Assembly (NCBI GenBank): GCA_018663035.1
Contig: JABJEX010000088.1
Location: 1-52,246, forward strand
Direction of reading: 5' to 3'
Source of the DNA: Porticoccaceae bacterium
GTDB taxonomy: Bacteria; Pseudomonadota; Gammaproteobacteria; Pseudomonadales; Porticoccaceae
DNA length: 52,246 nt
In this document: positions 1 to 9,935 of the stretch, in pieces
Layout of the letters: each line of letters starts with the position of its first letter
Position numbering within the stretch: the stretch's first letter is position 1
The notes under the pieces: generated by a model
What the model was told of the DNA's origin: nothing
Seen by the model: the letters and a program-made list of their open reading frames with translations, nothing else
Databases searched by the model: none
Translations under genes and position numbers: made by a program

Positions 1-356
1 GGTATGGTTCTTTCCTCGATATTGAATCTATCTGGCTCTGACAACAGTGCGCCGTCGGCAACTGGGAACGGGCTGTCGAGCGAGAGCTTGTCGGGGTCTA
101 CCAGCTGGCGCCAATTTTTAGGAAACTCAAGCTGGTAATCTGTTGGTGCGGTCTCCGACCCTCTGTCGCCCCGTTGGGTGAAAATAATTACTTCTACCTG
201 ATACCAGTTGTCTGGTGGAGTAATCTGCAATTCGCCGTTTGCTGGCTCGCTGCTGAGAAGGGGGCTCGACAGGCAACTCAGAGCGAAATAAAGAGCTTTT
301 GTTACTCTGTATTTTGCTCTTTTTTGAGCGGCTATGTTGGCACCAAAATGGTTCAT
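1..356 (-). CDS. csiV: CsiV-family exported protein, partial (C-terminus beyond left edge)
   Basis: An open frame runs on the minus strand from ATG at 356 off the left edge, giving the first 118 codons. An SD-like AAGGGAAC lies just upstream. The N-terminus has a basic stretch (QKRAKYR) and a hydrophobic segment (ALYFALSCLSSPLLSS) that look like a signal peptide. The mature part then opens with WYQVEVIIFTQRG, the hallmark start of the CsiV family. Members of this family are periplasmic proteins; in Vibrio cholerae CsiV supports a peptidoglycan-modifying D-amino-acid pathway. The gene starts 24 bp after the mfd stop on the same strand, an arrangement known from Pseudomonas and Shewanella relatives. 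Family assignment rests on the N-terminal motif and the mfd neighbour only, because most of the protein is outside the window. Confidence 0.75.
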   Translation of the reverse strand, partial: MNHFGANIAAQKRAKYRVTKALYFALSCLSSPLLSSEPANGELQITPPDNWYQVEVIIFTQRGDRGSETAPTDYQLEFPKNWRQLVDPDKLSLDSPFPVADGALLSEPDRFNIEERTI

Positions 357-380
357 TTTGTTCCCTTGTTATCGGCTGGC

Positions 381-3300
381 TCAGGCCGCTGGCATTAACT
401 TCTGCAAAATCTTATGAACCTGACCAAAGCGTTGTTCCGCCGTATCCATCTCGATAGTGAAACTCAGTTGGTCATTGTTTTGCAAGCGGAATATGGCCGG
501 TTCCTTTTGTACCATCTGAATTATAGTGATGGGCTCAACCGAGGTGTTTTTAGTAAATTGTAGACGACCGCCATTGGGTCCCGCTTCGATTTTTTTCAGA
601 CCTAGCTGCTCGCCCATTTGGCGTAGCTCGGCGATTTCGAACAGTGCTTTAACTGGGTCTGGCAAAAGCCCAAAGCGATCAATCATTTCTACCTGCAACT
701 CGTGCAGGTCCTGCTTATTTTGACAGTTTGATAGGCGTTTGTAGAGGGTTAGTCGCATATTGACGTCTGGCAGATACTCGTCTGGTATAAGGGCGGGTAA
801 ATGCAGATTTACTTCCACTCCCTGATCCAGCGCGGCTTCCAGATCTGGTTGCCGGCCATTGCGAATAGCATTAACGGCACGCTCTAGCATTTCCAGATAG
901 AGTGTAAAGCCAATTGCCTGAATATGGCCGCTCTGCTCCTCGCCAAGCAGTTCTCCGGCGCCGCGAATTTCTAAGTCATTGGTGGCCAGGGTAAAGCCTG
1001 AACCTAGATGATCGGCAGCAGAGATGGCCTCGAGCCTCTTGGTAGCGTCGGCGCTAAGCTTTTTATCTGCTGGGGTCATGAGGTAGGCATAGGCCTGATG
1101 ATGTGAACGACCCACTCGGCCGCGCAGCTGATGGAGCTGAGCCAAGCCAAGTTTATCTGCACGATCGATCAAAATAGTATTTGCGCTGGGCACGTCAATA
1201 CCGGTTTCAATAATGGTCGTGCATACCAACACATTAAAATGCTGATGATAAAAATCTGACATCACCTTCTCTAATTCGCGTTCGCGCATCTGCCCATGGG
1301 CTATTTGAATGCGCGCCTCTGGAACCAACTCTGCCAGTTCGTCGGCGACACGCCGTATGCTCTTTACATCGTTGTGTAAGAAGTACACCTGCCCACCGCG
1401 CAATACCTCTCGCAGAATCGCCTCTCGAGTCACCCGAGACTCTGTCTTGCGCACAAAGGTCTTGACCGATAGACGCCGGGCGGGCGGTGTGGCAATAATC
1501 GATAGATCGCGAATACTGTGCATGGACATATTCAGCGTTCTGGGTATTGGGGTGGCTGTCATGGTGAGAATATCCACAGAGCTGCGCAGCGATTTGATCT
1601 TTTCTTTTTGGCGCACTCCAAACCGATGTTCTTCATCGATGATCATGAGCCCCAGCTGGCTGAAATCAATTTGTGCATGCAGTAATTTATGGGTGCTGAT
1701 AAGAATGTCGACCTTGCCCGAGGCCGTGTCTGCTATTACCTGATCCTGCTCTTTTGTGGTACGAAAACGAGAGAGCTCCTCTACGCGCACTGGCCAGTTG
1801 GCGAAGCGATCGCGGAAATTTTCGAGATGCTGGTGGGCTAGCAGAGTGGTGGGAACCAATACCACCACCTGTTTGCCACTGGACACTGCGGTAAAGGCAG
1901 CTCGCATAGCAACTTCTGTCTTGCCAAAACCCACATCGCCGCAGACTAGCCGGTCCATAGGTTGCGGGCTCAGTAGATCCCGACGCACGGCATCAATAGC
2001 CTCCTGCTGGTCGGGAGTTTCTTCAAAAGCGAAGTCACTGCAGAATTTGCGGTAGTCTTGCTGATTTTCCTCGCATGCAAACCCCTGTCTAGCAGCGCGG
2101 CGCGAATAGATATCTAACAGCTCTACTGCAGTGTCACGTACCTGCTTGGCGGCCTTTTCCCTGGCTTTGTCCCATTTATCTGTGCCCAGCCTATTGAGGG
2201 GTGCCGCCATTTGGTCACCACCGCCAAAACGGCTAATAAGATGCAGGGAAGAGACTGGCACATAGAGTTTGGCGTCATCTGCATAGCTGAGCATTAAAAA
2301 TTCTTGGGCGGACTTATCAACATCGAGCATAACAAGCCCCTGGTAGCGTCCTACTCCATGTTCTATATGCACTACTGGGGCGCCCACCTGCAACTCTGCT
2401 AGGCTCTTGAATATATAGTCCGGTGACTCCGATGCTTTCGATCGTCGACGGCGCTGCATCACCTGCTGTCCGAACAGCTCGCCTTCGGTAATTAAACATA
2501 GATGCTGCTCTGGGCAATAGACGCCCTGGTCTATGGGGTAGGTGGTGATACCGAATCTAGCATCAGATTCGACAAACTCCTGCCAGTGGTTAATCTCAGA
2601 GGGTCTGATATCTATGCCGCGCAGTAGATCTGAGAGCACCTCGCGACGCCCTGGGGACTCTGCACAAAAAAGTAAGCGAGTTTGGGGGCCACAGTGATCG
2701 ACAAATTCCTGCAGCTTGGCCATTGGGTTCACCAGTTTGGCATTTACAGCTACGTCCGGTACAGAGTGTAAACTAAGATTGATTCGCCCTGATTTTTCGT
2801 CAACTAGATCTCTGCCAATAATGGTTCTGGGCAGCTGACCGATCCTTTGGAAGAGTGCATCTACGGGCAAAAATAATTCGTTAGGTGGCAGAATAGGGCG
2901 CTCTGGATCAACTGCATACTCTTCGTAGCGGCGGCTTACATCTACCCAAAACTGCTCTGCTGCAGGCTCTATGCCACTGTGGGTAAATAGCTGAATATTT
3001 TTTGGTAGATAGTCAAACAGGCTGGCCGTTTGATCAAAAAACAGCGGCAGGTAATATTCGATGCCTTGGGGTGCTATGCCATCTTTGATATCTCTGTAGA
3101 CTGGGCATTTTGTTGGGTCATGGTCAAAGTGATCGTGCCAGTTGTTTAGAAAACGATTGATCGATTCTTTGCCTAGGGGAAATTCTCGAGCCGGTAGCAA
3201 TTGAAACTGACTGACATTTTCGGTCGTGCGCTGAGATTCTGCATCGAACAGACGCAGCGATTCAATCTCGTCGTCTAGCAGATCAATGCGCAACGGACTC

Positions 3301-3836
3301 TTCTCACCCATGGGGAAAATGTCGATCAGAGACCCCCGAAATGCAAACTCTCCATGCTCGAAGACCTGATCTACCCGATTGTAACCGGCTCGACTCAATT
3401 GGTCCTGCAGTTGATCTCTGTCTAGACTCTCGCCAATCACATAGTTAAAAGTGCGCGACGCAACAAAGTCTGTGGGCGCGATACGGTGCAAAAGGGTTGG
3501 CAGGGGTACCACCAAAATGCCCTGCTTGGCACTGGGTAGGCTTGCGAGGGTTTGAAGCCTTGCAGATACAATATCCTGATGGGGAGAAAAAATGTCATAG
3601 GCCAGAGTTTCCCAGTCGGGAAAGCTATATAGCGGCAGGTTTTGTTCGGCGGTAAAAAACTCTAGGGCACGAGTCTGCGCGGCAGCCTCTCTTGCGGTTT
3701 CGGTTACCAACATGGTCAGCCCCTGGTGCCGGAGTGCTGACTCAGCGACGGCTAGTGCTCGACCTGCGGCGCGCAACTCACCCCAATGCTGTTTGTCGCC
3801 GGGCTCTGAGGCAGGCAGTTGGCTGATAATACTCAT
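381..3836 (-). CDS. mfd: Mfd transcription-repair coupling factor
   Basis: 1151 aa, close to the 1148 aa of E. coli Mfd. Mfd is a cytosolic ATP-dependent translocase that removes RNA polymerase stalled at DNA lesions and recruits UvrA. Visible parts, in order, are the UvrB-like N-terminal region (SFPDWETLAYD, EHGEFAFRGSLIDIFP), the RNA-polymerase interaction domain (VGAPVVHIEHGVGRYQGL), and the RecG-like helicase motor. The motor has Walker A GDVGFGKTE with its Lys at about residue 639, a DEEH box (IDEEHRFG), TMTATPIPRTL and TTIIETGIDVPSAN. A TRCF domain ends the protein. The frame stays open 48 codons further up to 3980, but that stretch is intergenic in character and lacks homology; ATG 3836 begins MSIISQLPAS, matching the usual Mfd start. 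The gene is divergent from gap and followed by csiV. Confidence 0.97.
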   Translation of the reverse strand: MSIISQLPASEPGDKQHWGELRAAGRALAVAESALRHQGLTMLVTETAREAAAQTRALEFFTAEQNLPLYSFPDWETLAYDIFSPHQDIVSARLQTLASLPSAKQGILVVPLPTLLHRIAPTDFVASRTFNYVIGESLDRDQLQDQLSRAGYNRVDQVFEHGEFAFRGSLIDIFPMGEKSPLRIDLLDDEIESLRLFDAESQRTTENVSQFQLLPAREFPLGKESINRFLNNWHDHFDHDPTKCPVYRDIKDGIAPQGIEYYLPLFFDQTASLFDYLPKNIQLFTHSGIEPAAEQFWVDVSRRYEEYAVDPERPILPPNELFLPVDALFQRIGQLPRTIIGRDLVDEKSGRINLSLHSVPDVAVNAKLVNPMAKLQEFVDHCGPQTRLLFCAESPGRREVLSDLLRGIDIRPSEINHWQEFVESDARFGITTYPIDQGVYCPEQHLCLITEGELFGQQVMQRRRRSKASESPDYIFKSLAELQVGAPVVHIEHGVGRYQGLVMLDVDKSAQEFLMLSYADDAKLYVPVSSLHLISRFGGGDQMAAPLNRLGTDKWDKAREKAAKQVRDTAVELLDIYSRRAARQGFACEENQQDYRKFCSDFAFEETPDQQEAIDAVRRDLLSPQPMDRLVCGDVGFGKTEVAMRAAFTAVSSGKQVVVLVPTTLLAHQHLENFRDRFANWPVRVEELSRFRTTKEQDQVIADTASGKVDILISTHKLLHAQIDFSQLGLMIIDEEHRFGVRQKEKIKSLRSSVDILTMTATPIPRTLNMSMHSIRDLSIIATPPARRLSVKTFVRKTESRVTREAILREVLRGGQVYFLHNDVKSIRRVADELAELVPEARIQIAHGQMRERELEKVMSDFYHQHFNVLVCTTIIETGIDVPSANTILIDRADKLGLAQLHQLRGRVGRSHHQAYAYLMTPADKKLSADATKRLEAISAADHLGSGFTLATNDLEIRGAGELLGEEQSGHIQAIGFTLYLEMLERAVNAIRNGRQPDLEAALDQGVEVNLHLPALIPDEYLPDVNMRLTLYKRLSNCQNKQDLHELQVEMIDRFGLLPDPVKALFEIAELRQMGEQLGLKKIEAGPNGGRLQFTKNTSVEPITIIQMVQKEPAIFRLQNNDQLSFTIEMDTAEQRFGQVHKILQKLMPAA

Positions 3837-3911
3837 AGATACTAGATTATTCCGTTGTGTTCGGCGGCAAGGATGTTGGTGCAAAGATTTTGCAACGTCT
3901 ATTCTACTTAT

Positions 3912-3995
3912 GTAGGGGTATTGATTGAAGATATATTGTTTATCATAGTGCGAAAACAATAAGCCATTGTTTACTAACAACCCCTACCAGATAAT
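3912..3995. promoter_or_regulatory. mfd/gap divergent control region: repeats and candidate gap promoter
   Basis: The 195 bp between the divergent mfd and gap genes holds an 8-bp perfect inverted repeat, GTAGGGGT (3912-3919) and ACCCCTAC (3980-3987). Between these lie two direct copies of ATTGTTTA (3935-3942 and 3966-3973) and one near-inverted copy (AAAACAAT, 3953-3960). On the plus strand TTGTTT (3967-3972), 17 bp, then GATAAT (3990-3995) makes a plausible sigma70 promoter for gap. The repeats overlap the -35 box, so they may be regulator sites. This is inference from the sequence pattern alone. Confidence 0.4.
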
Positions 3996-4031
3996 GTTAA
4001 TACTTAAAGCGACTCAAAAAGGACCTGTGGA

Positions 4032-5492
4032 ATGACTCAAGATAAAAGACCATTACCGGACGATTTTTTCAAGGATTGGAAGCAGCGTGAGGCCCTTGCG
4101 GAAGGTATGATCCCGCAAATTGGCAAGCTCTATCGGGAGCGCAATGTATCTTGCTATATGTATGGCAACAACATGGTCAACAAATCAGTTATTGACCTAA
4201 TGAAATCCCATCGATTTGTGCGCCAGGTAGAAAAGAACGAGCTCTCAGAATTTGAATCTGCTCCGGTTATTGATGCGCTGACCAAGCTGCAATTGGGACC
4301 GGCTCACCTAGATATAGGTAAGCTAGTGGTAAAGTTCCAGTCAGTTGGCAATGGACGCTCACTGGAAGAGTTCCTAAACGAAGAGCTTGCGGACATCATA
4401 GGGTCGGACACCAAGCCCCTGCCACAGCCACAGGATGTCGTGCTCTATGGGTTTGGCCGCATTGGCCGTCTGGTGGCGCGCATTTTGATCGACAAGGCTG
4501 GGGGAGGCGATGTGCTGCGTCTGCGCGCCATTGTTATTCGCAAGGGCAAAACTGACAATGACCTTGAAAAGCGTGCTGCGCTATTGCGTCGCGACTCTGT
4601 GCATGGTTCCTTTAAAGGTACTATCCGCGTGCTCGCTGAAGAGAACACTCTGGTTATTAACGGTAATCCCATCAAGATTATCTATGCCAACTCGCCTGAA
4701 GAAATCGACTATAACGATTATGGCATCAGCAATGCCTTGATTGTCGATAACACTGGTGTTTGGAAAGACACTGACGGACTTAGCGGCCATCTTCGTCCCG
4801 GCGCCGCGAAGGTGCTGCTAACGGCGCCTGCAGGTGACGATATCCCAAACATTGTCTACGGCATCAATCACCATGAAATCACCCCAGACCGAACAATAAT
4901 TTCGGCGGCATCCTGCACCACTAATGCTATTGTGCCTGTTCTTAAGTGTCTACTTGATGAGTACGGGATTAACAATGGTCATGTAGAAACTGTACATGCC
5001 TTTACCAATGACCAAAATCTAATCGACAACTACCATAAAGGTGACCGTCGTGGTCGCAGTGCGCCTCTAAACATGGTGCTGACTTCGACTGGTGCGGCCA
5101 AGGCTGTGGCCAAGGCGATTCCAGAGCTGAAAGGCAAGTTGACCGGCAATGCGATTAGGGTGCCTACACCCAATGTCTCTATGGCGATACTTAACCTTCA
5201 GCTGGGTCGTGATACCAGTGTCGAGGAGCTCAATGAATTTTTGCGTCAGAAAGCGTTGCACAGTAGCTTGCAGCAGCAGATTGGTTACACGGTGTCTACC
5301 GAAGCTGTGTCAACTGATTTTGTAGGTTCTCGTCAGGCTTGCGTATTGGATTCTCAGGCAACCATCGTCGATGGCAATAGCTGTGTTCTTTACTGCTGGT
5401 ATGACAATGAGTTTGGCTATAGCTGTCAGGTTGTTCGCTGCCTCGAAAAGTTTGCCGGCGTTGTCTGGCCGAGTTATCCTCGAGAGGGTTAA
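4032..5492 (+). CDS. gap: Glyceraldehyde-3-phosphate dehydrogenase, long form with N-terminal extension
   Basis: 486 aa, about 150 residues longer than a classical GAPDH. It should oxidise or reduce between glyceraldehyde-3-phosphate and 1,3-bisphosphoglycerate in central carbon metabolism. A helical N-terminal extension of roughly 130 residues (KDWKQREALAEGMIPQIG onward) precedes the Rossmann motif YGFGRIGRLVARIL. The catalytic motif SCTTN is present with Cys295, followed by the usual C-terminal half ending CWYDNEFGYSCQV. After the Rossmann fold the sequence reads VIRKGK, where NAD-dependent enzymes usually carry an acidic residue, so NADP use is possible (inference). The same long form sits beside mfd in Pseudomonas (PA3001, from memory). 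AAGGA 9 nt before the ATG supports the start. GloB follows after 40 bp. Confidence 0.9.
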   Translation: MTQDKRPLPDDFFKDWKQREALAEGMIPQIGKLYRERNVSCYMYGNNMVNKSVIDLMKSHRFVRQVEKNELSEFESAPVIDALTKLQLGPAHLDIGKLVVKFQSVGNGRSLEEFLNEELADIIGSDTKPLPQPQDVVLYGFGRIGRLVARILIDKAGGGDVLRLRAIVIRKGKTDNDLEKRAALLRRDSVHGSFKGTIRVLAEENTLVINGNPIKIIYANSPEEIDYNDYGISNALIVDNTGVWKDTDGLSGHLRPGAAKVLLTAPAGDDIPNIVYGINHHEITPDRTIISAASCTTNAIVPVLKCLLDEYGINNGHVETVHAFTNDQNLIDNYHKGDRRGRSAPLNMVLTSTGAAKAVAKAIPELKGKLTGNAIRVPTPNVSMAILNLQLGRDTSVEELNEFLRQKALHSSLQQQIGYTVSTEAVSTDFVGSRQACVLDSQATIVDGNSCVLYCWYDNEFGYSCQVVRCLEKFAGVVWPSYPREG

Positions 5493-5532
5493 TCAACGGT
5501 TGCACAGGGCCTATGCCCGAGGAGGCTAGGCC

Positions 5533-6324
5533 ATGTTAGTTGAACAGATCTGGACAGATAACCCGCTGCGGAATTTTCACTATTTGGTTGCCTGTCCAGA
5601 GACTCTAGAGGCTCTGGCCATAGATCCCTATGACCATCAGCTGGTGCTGGAGCGCGCCGAGGCGCTTGGCTGGAAGATCACTCAAATTGTCAATACACAT
5701 GAGCATTTTGACCATATAGATGGCAATCAGGCAATGGTCGCCGCCACAGGTGCCGAGGTTCTCGCTCATGCTAATGCCAGAGACAAAATTGATGGGATGG
5801 GCCGCGGGCTGCAAGCCGGGTCGAGAATTCAGGTTGGGAGTTTGGTCTCTCTTGAGGTATTGGATACGCCTGGCCATACCATGAGCCATATCTGCCTGCT
5901 GGCTAATCTTGAGGTGCCGGCACTGTTTAGCGGCGATACGCTGTTTAATGCGGGTGTAGGGCACTGCCATGCTGGCGGTGACCCCGAAGTGCTCTACCAG
6001 ACCGTAGCCCAGCAGCTCTCCGATCTAAGTGACGATGTTTTGCTCTACCCGGGGCACGACTATATTGTCAATAATCTGCGCTTTACTCTGGGCCGTGAAC
6101 CGGGCAATCAGGTGGCGCAAAATCTACTGCTAGCAGTAGAATCCCAAGACCCCAATAAAGCGATGATCACGGATTTGGCCTTAGAAAAGCAAATCAACTG
6201 TTTTATGCGTCTGCAGAGCCCTGAGGTAATCGAAGGGCTGCGAGAAAAGTTTGCTGATCTGCCCGCCCAGCCAAGCCCCAAGCAGGTGTTTTTGGCGCTG
6301 CGGACATTGCGCAATAGCTGGTAG
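5533..6324 (+). CDS. gloB: Hydroxyacylglutathione hydrolase (glyoxalase II)
   Basis: 263 aa, metallo-beta-lactamase fold. It hydrolyses S-D-lactoylglutathione to D-lactate and glutathione, the second step of glutathione-dependent methylglyoxal detoxification in the cytosol. The di-metal signature THEHFDH lies at residues 55-61. Further metal and family motifs are DTPGHT, SGDTLFNAGVGHCHAG and PGHDY, and the C-terminal region has the glyoxalase II substrate-binding helices. The length is typical (E. coli GloB 251 aa). A strong GAGGAGG sequence precedes the ATG. It is probably cotranscribed with gap, whose product handles triose phosphates, the source of methylglyoxal. Confidence 0.93.
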   Translation: MLVEQIWTDNPLRNFHYLVACPETLEALAIDPYDHQLVLERAEALGWKITQIVNTHEHFDHIDGNQAMVAATGAEVLAHANARDKIDGMGRGLQAGSRIQVGSLVSLEVLDTPGHTMSHICLLANLEVPALFSGDTLFNAGVGHCHAGGDPEVLYQTVAQQLSDLSDDVLLYPGHDYIVNNLRFTLGREPGNQVAQNLLLAVESQDPNKAMITDLALEKQINCFMRLQSPEVIEGLREKFADLPAQPSPKQVFLALRTLRNSW

Positions 6325-6633
6325 CTGAGCCCCTATTATCGGCAGGCAAAAACTGTGTGCCAATCAGTTGCTTTAAATCCTGTTACGCCATTGCTGCCAG
6401 CAGTCAAAAAAAGTTATTCAGTTTCGGCTTTCAGTGTCTTATTCACTGGAATCATAGGCGTTTGCCCTTTATAATCCCGCGCATCCAAAAAGCGGTCATC
6501 GCAGCCAACAATTGGCCAGTTTTCATAAGACCGGAAAAAACTTATTGCAATGTTTTTGAGGCCTGAGACGGCGTCAAATTTGGCTGAAAAATCAGTCAGC
6601 ATCAGAATTTAAATTAGAGTAGTGGGAATTCCT
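6325..6633 (+). promoter_or_regulatory. Leader region of the nqr operon with a consensus -10 box
   Basis: This 309-bp stretch between gloB and nqrA has no convincing coding region. It contains a perfect -10 hexamer TATAAT at 6470-6475. No good -35 box sits 16-18 bp upstream, so the promoter call is tentative and might need an activator. A weak inverted repeat (AGTTTT ... AAAACT, about 6520-6543) lies in the presumed leader. No clear intrinsic terminator for gloB is visible. Confidence 0.35.
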
Positions 6634-7974
6634 ATGATCAAAGTTCGTCGCGGACTTGACCTGCCTATTTCCGGCGTGCCGGAGCAGGTTATTCACGATG
6701 GCCCCAAAATCAGTCAGGTGGCGGTAATTGGTTCAGATTACCCGGGCATGAAGCCCACCATGGCTGTGCGAGAAGGTGATCGCGTCAAGATGGGTCAGGT
6801 ACTGTTCACCGACAAGAAAAATGAAGGTGTCAAATTCACGGCTCCTGCTGCGGGTACCGTGGTTGCGGTTCACCGCGGCGAACGCCGTGTGTTTCAGTCC
6901 TTGGTGATCGATGTGGATGGTGAGGAAGCAGAGACGTTTACTGCCTATAACGCCGACCAGCTTCAGAGCATCGATCGCGCGGACGTGGTTGAGAACTTGG
7001 TGAATTCAGGTCAGTGGGTTGGCCTTCGAACTAGACCCTACGCCAAGGTTCCAGCGATTGACTCCAAGCCCTCATCGATTTTTGTTACCGCCATGGATAC
7101 CAATCCACTAGCTGCTGATCCCGCGATCATTATCGCCCAGCGCAGCGAAGATTTTATCAATGGCTTAAAGGTACTCAGCCGTCTCACCGATGGCCCTGTG
7201 CATCTCTGTGTGGCGCCAAACTCTGCAGTGGTCGGTGCTGAAGTCGACAATGTTGTCGAGCACAGCTTCAGTGGGCCGCATCCAGTTGGTCTCGCTGGTA
7301 CTCATATCCACTTTATTGATCCAGTCAGTGTCAATAAAACGGTGTGGACTATTGGCTATCAAGACGTTATCGGTTTTGGCAAGCTGTTTACCACGGGCAC
7401 AATCGACACCAGTCGCGTGGTGTCTCTGGCCGGTCCGCAGGTCATCAAGCCGAGACTGCTGACCACCCGACTGGGTGCAAATATTAATCAGCTCGTGATT
7501 GGCGAGTTAGCCAATGACGAAAATCGTCTGATCTCTGGCTCTGTTCTGGCAGGTCGCAAGGCTGCCAATGCGTTTGCTTTCTTGGGTCGTTATCACAGCC
7601 AGGTGTCTGTTATTCGAGAAGGTCGTGAGCGCGAATTTTTGCATTACCTGCGCGCTGGGGTAAACAAACACTCTGCGCTGCCTATCTTTTTCTCTTCAAT
7701 CAAAAATAGATTGTTCGATATGACCTCCAGCACTAACGGCAGCGAGCGAGCCATGGTTCCTGTAGGTGGCTACGAAGATGTTACTGCTCTCGATATTCTG
7801 CCAGTGCAGCTGTTGCGTTCACTGATCGTTGGTGACACCGAGATGGCTCAGAAACTGGGTTGTTTGGAGCTCGACGAGGAAGATGTTGGTCTCTATACCT
7901 ACGTCTGTGTAGGTAAGCACGAGTATGGTGCCATTCTTCGAGAAAACTTAACCAGAATTGAGAAGGAGGGTTAG
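6634..7974 (+). CDS. nqrA: Na+-translocating NADH:quinone oxidoreductase subunit A
   Basis: 446 aa. NqrA is the peripheral cytoplasmic subunit of the six-subunit Na+-NQR and contributes to quinone binding. The N-terminus [18 protein letters not shown] is the standard NqrA start. An in-frame GTG at 6622 would add four residues, but ATG 6634 matches the family and has GGGAA upstream. Family stretches such as [16 protein letters not shown] (biotinyl/lipoyl-like fold) and the C-terminal [18 protein letters not shown] are present. It is the first gene of nqrABCDEF-apbE-nqrM; nqrB begins 4 bp after its stop, so translation is likely coupled. Confidence 0.96.
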   Translation: MIKVRRGLDLPISGVPEQVIHDGPKISQVAVIGSDYPGMKPTMAVREGDRVKMGQVLFTDKKNEGVKFTAPAAGTVVAVHRGERRVFQSLVIDVDGEEAETFTAYNADQLQSIDRADVVENLVNSGQWVGLRTRPYAKVPAIDSKPSSIFVTAMDTNPLAADPAIIIAQRSEDFINGLKVLSRLTDGPVHLCVAPNSAVVGAEVDNVVEHSFSGPHPVGLAGTHIHFIDPVSVNKTVWTIGYQDVIGFGKLFTTGTIDTSRVVSLAGPQVIKPRLLTTRLGANINQLVIGELANDENRLISGSVLAGRKAANAFAFLGRYHSQVSVIREGREREFLHYLRAGVNKHSALPIFFSSIKNRLFDMTSSTNGSERAMVPVGGYEDVTALDILPVQLLRSLIVGDTEMAQKLGCLELDEEDVGLYTYVCVGKHEYGAILRENLTRIEKEG

Positions 7975-7978
7975 GGCC

Positions 7979-9172
7979 ATGTTGCGTAATTTTCTAGATA
8001 AAATCGAGCCTAACTTTCACAAGGGTGGCAAATGGGAGAGCTGGTACGCGCTTTTCGAAGCTGTAGATACAGCGCTCTATAAGCCGTCAGATATCACCAA
8101 AAACAGCTCCCATGTGCGCGACGGTATCGACCTCAAGCGTGTCATGATCACTGTTTGGCTGGCAACTTTCCCGACGATGTTTTTCGGCATGTGGAACATT
8201 GGCTTTCAGGCTAATACCATCATGGCGGATATGGGAATGGTGTCTCAAGAAGGGCTTCGCGGCGTCTTTATTGGCCTGCTAGCTGGCTACGACGCCAATA
8301 GCATCTGGGACAATATGGTTCATGGTGCGGCCTATTTTCTGCCGATCTACCTGACTACCTTTATTGTTGGTGGATTCTGGGAAGTGCTGTTTGCCTCTGT
8401 TCGTGGTCACGAGGTTAATGAAGGCTTCTTTGTAACCTCAATTCTGTTTGCGCTCTGTTGTCCACCCGATCTTCCTCTGTGGATGGTTGCTGTGGGTATC
8501 AGCTTCGGTATTGTGATCGGTAAAGAGGTATTTGGCGGAACAGGTAAAAACTTCCTTAACCCAGCGTTGACTGGTAGAGCTTTCCTTTATTTCGCTTATC
8601 CTGCCTATATGTCTGGCGATGCGGTCTGGTCCGCGGTAGATGGCTACACTGGTGCCACTATGCTGTCAGTGGCTGCCGCCGACGGTATGGACGCGCTTCA
8701 GCAGACTGCTTCTTGGACTCAGTCCTTTATAGGAACCATTCAGGGTTCTATAGGTGAGACCTCAACTCTGGCGATTCTCATGGGAGCGGTGCTTCTATTG
8801 GTTATGCGTATTGCCTCTTGGCGAATTATCTCCGGTGTCCTGGTGGGGTCAGCACTGCTGTCTATGTTGTTTAACAGCATAGAATCAAGCAACCCCATGT
8901 TTGCACTGCCGTTCTATTGGCACTGGGTTATCGGTGGCTTTGCCTTCGGTGCGGTGTTTATGGCCACAGATCCCGTGTCTGCTGCTATGACCAATACGGG
9001 CAAGTTCTGGTACGGCGTGTTAATTGGTGTCATGGTGATTTTGATCCGTGTGGTTAACCCGGCTTTCCCTGAAGGCATGATGCTAGCAATTTTGTTCGCC
9101 AATCTATTTGCGCCACTGTTCGATCACTGGGTTGTGCAGGGCAATATCAAAAGGAGACTGGCCCGTGGCTAA
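7979..9172 (+). CDS. nqrB: Na+-NQR subunit B (FMN-bearing membrane subunit)
   Basis: 397 aa, polytopic inner-membrane protein that forms much of the sodium channel of Na+-NQR. It carries one covalent FMN on a threonine and also binds riboflavin in characterised homologues. The flavinylation motif DGYTGAT is visible with acceptor Thr227. The N-terminus [19 protein letters not shown] is the family start; ATG 7979 has an excellent AGGAGG 10 nt upstream, so the in-frame extension back to 7958, inside nqrA, is rejected. Several long hydrophobic helices are apparent (for example [18 protein letters not shown] and [18 protein letters not shown]). It overlaps the start of nqrC by 8 bp. Confidence 0.96.
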   Translation: MLRNFLDKIEPNFHKGGKWESWYALFEAVDTALYKPSDITKNSSHVRDGIDLKRVMITVWLATFPTMFFGMWNIGFQANTIMADMGMVSQEGLRGVFIGLLAGYDANSIWDNMVHGAAYFLPIYLTTFIVGGFWEVLFASVRGHEVNEGFFVTSILFALCCPPDLPLWMVAVGISFGIVIGKEVFGGTGKNFLNPALTGRAFLYFAYPAYMSGDAVWSAVDGYTGATMLSVAAADGMDALQQTASWTQSFIGTIQGSIGETSTLAILMGAVLLLVMRIASWRIISGVLVGSALLSMLFNSIESSNPMFALPFYWHWVIGGFAFGAVFMATDPVSAAMTNTGKFWYGVLIGVMVILIRVVNPAFPEGMMLAILFANLFAPLFDHWVVQGNIKRRLARG

Positions 9173-9932
9173 TGACTCTATTTCTAAAACCTTTGGGGTA
9201 GCTCTAACGCTCTGCTTTATCTGTGCCGTCGTGGTGTCCACGGCTGCCGTTATGCTGCGTCCTACCCAAGAAGTAAATAAACTTCTTGATTTAAAAAGCA
9301 ATATTTTGGCCTCTGCAGGCTTGCTGCAAGAGGGTATCTCTATTGAAACTCAGTTTGAGCAGATCAGCACTCGGGTGGTAGACCTGGAAACAGGTCGCTT
9401 TACCGACGCGGTTGATGTCAGTAGTTATGACCAGCGCAAGGCCTCTAAAGATCCGGCTCTGTCAGTGGCCTTAGACCCCAAGAGGGACCCAGCCAAGATC
9501 AAGCGTCGCGAGAACTACGCTACCGTATATATGGTAGAGGGTGAGCAGGGCATTGAGAAAATTATACTGCCAATTAGAGGCTATGGTCTGTGGTCTACCC
9601 TGTATGGGTTCCTAGCTCTCGAAGCTGACCTGCAAACTGTGGCCGGCATCGGTTTCTACGAGCATACTGAGACTCCAGGATTGGGCGGTGAGATCGACAA
9701 TAAACGCTGGAAAGCCAGCTGGAAAGGCAAGCAGGCATACAGTCAGGGTGAGTTGGCGATTACTGTACTCAAGGGTAGGGCAGATCTTAGTCGTCCCGGT
9801 GCAGAATCTCAGATTGATGGTTTGGCTGGCGCCACGTTAACCACCAGAGGCGTAGATAACCTAGTGCGTTACTGGTTGGGCGATCAGGGCTTTAGACCTC
9901 TAATTAATCATTTAAAAGCAGGGGAGGCCTAA
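9165..9932 (+). CDS. nqrC: Na+-NQR subunit C (second covalent FMN), GTG start
   Basis: 255 aa. NqrC has one N-terminal membrane helix ([22 protein letters not shown]) and a periplasmic FMN-binding domain that passes electrons between the other flavins. The flavinylation motif DGLAGAT is near the C-terminus with acceptor Thr224, the same D-G-x-x-G-A-T pattern as in NqrB. The start is a GTG at 9165 ([10 protein letters not shown]) with AAGGAGA 8 nt upstream. The frame is open further upstream inside nqrB, but that stretch has no family similarity. The 8-bp overlap with nqrB suggests translational coupling. Confidence 0.95.
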   Translation: MANDSISKTFGVALTLCFICAVVVSTAAVMLRPTQEVNKLLDLKSNILASAGLLQEGISIETQFEQISTRVVDLETGRFTDAVDVSSYDQRKASKDPALSVALDPKRDPAKIKRRENYATVYMVEGEQGIEKIILPIRGYGLWSTLYGFLALEADLQTVAGIGFYEHTETPGLGGEIDNKRWKASWKGKQAYSQGELAITVLKGRADLSRPGAESQIDGLAGATLTTRGVDNLVRYWLGDQGFRPLINHLKAGEA

Positions 9933-9935
9933 TCC

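Noticed and set aside
3837-3980. 48-residue N-terminal extension of Mfd
   Set aside because: The extension has no Mfd-like sequence, covers the divergent promoter region, and the downstream ATG at 3836 gives the normal family length.
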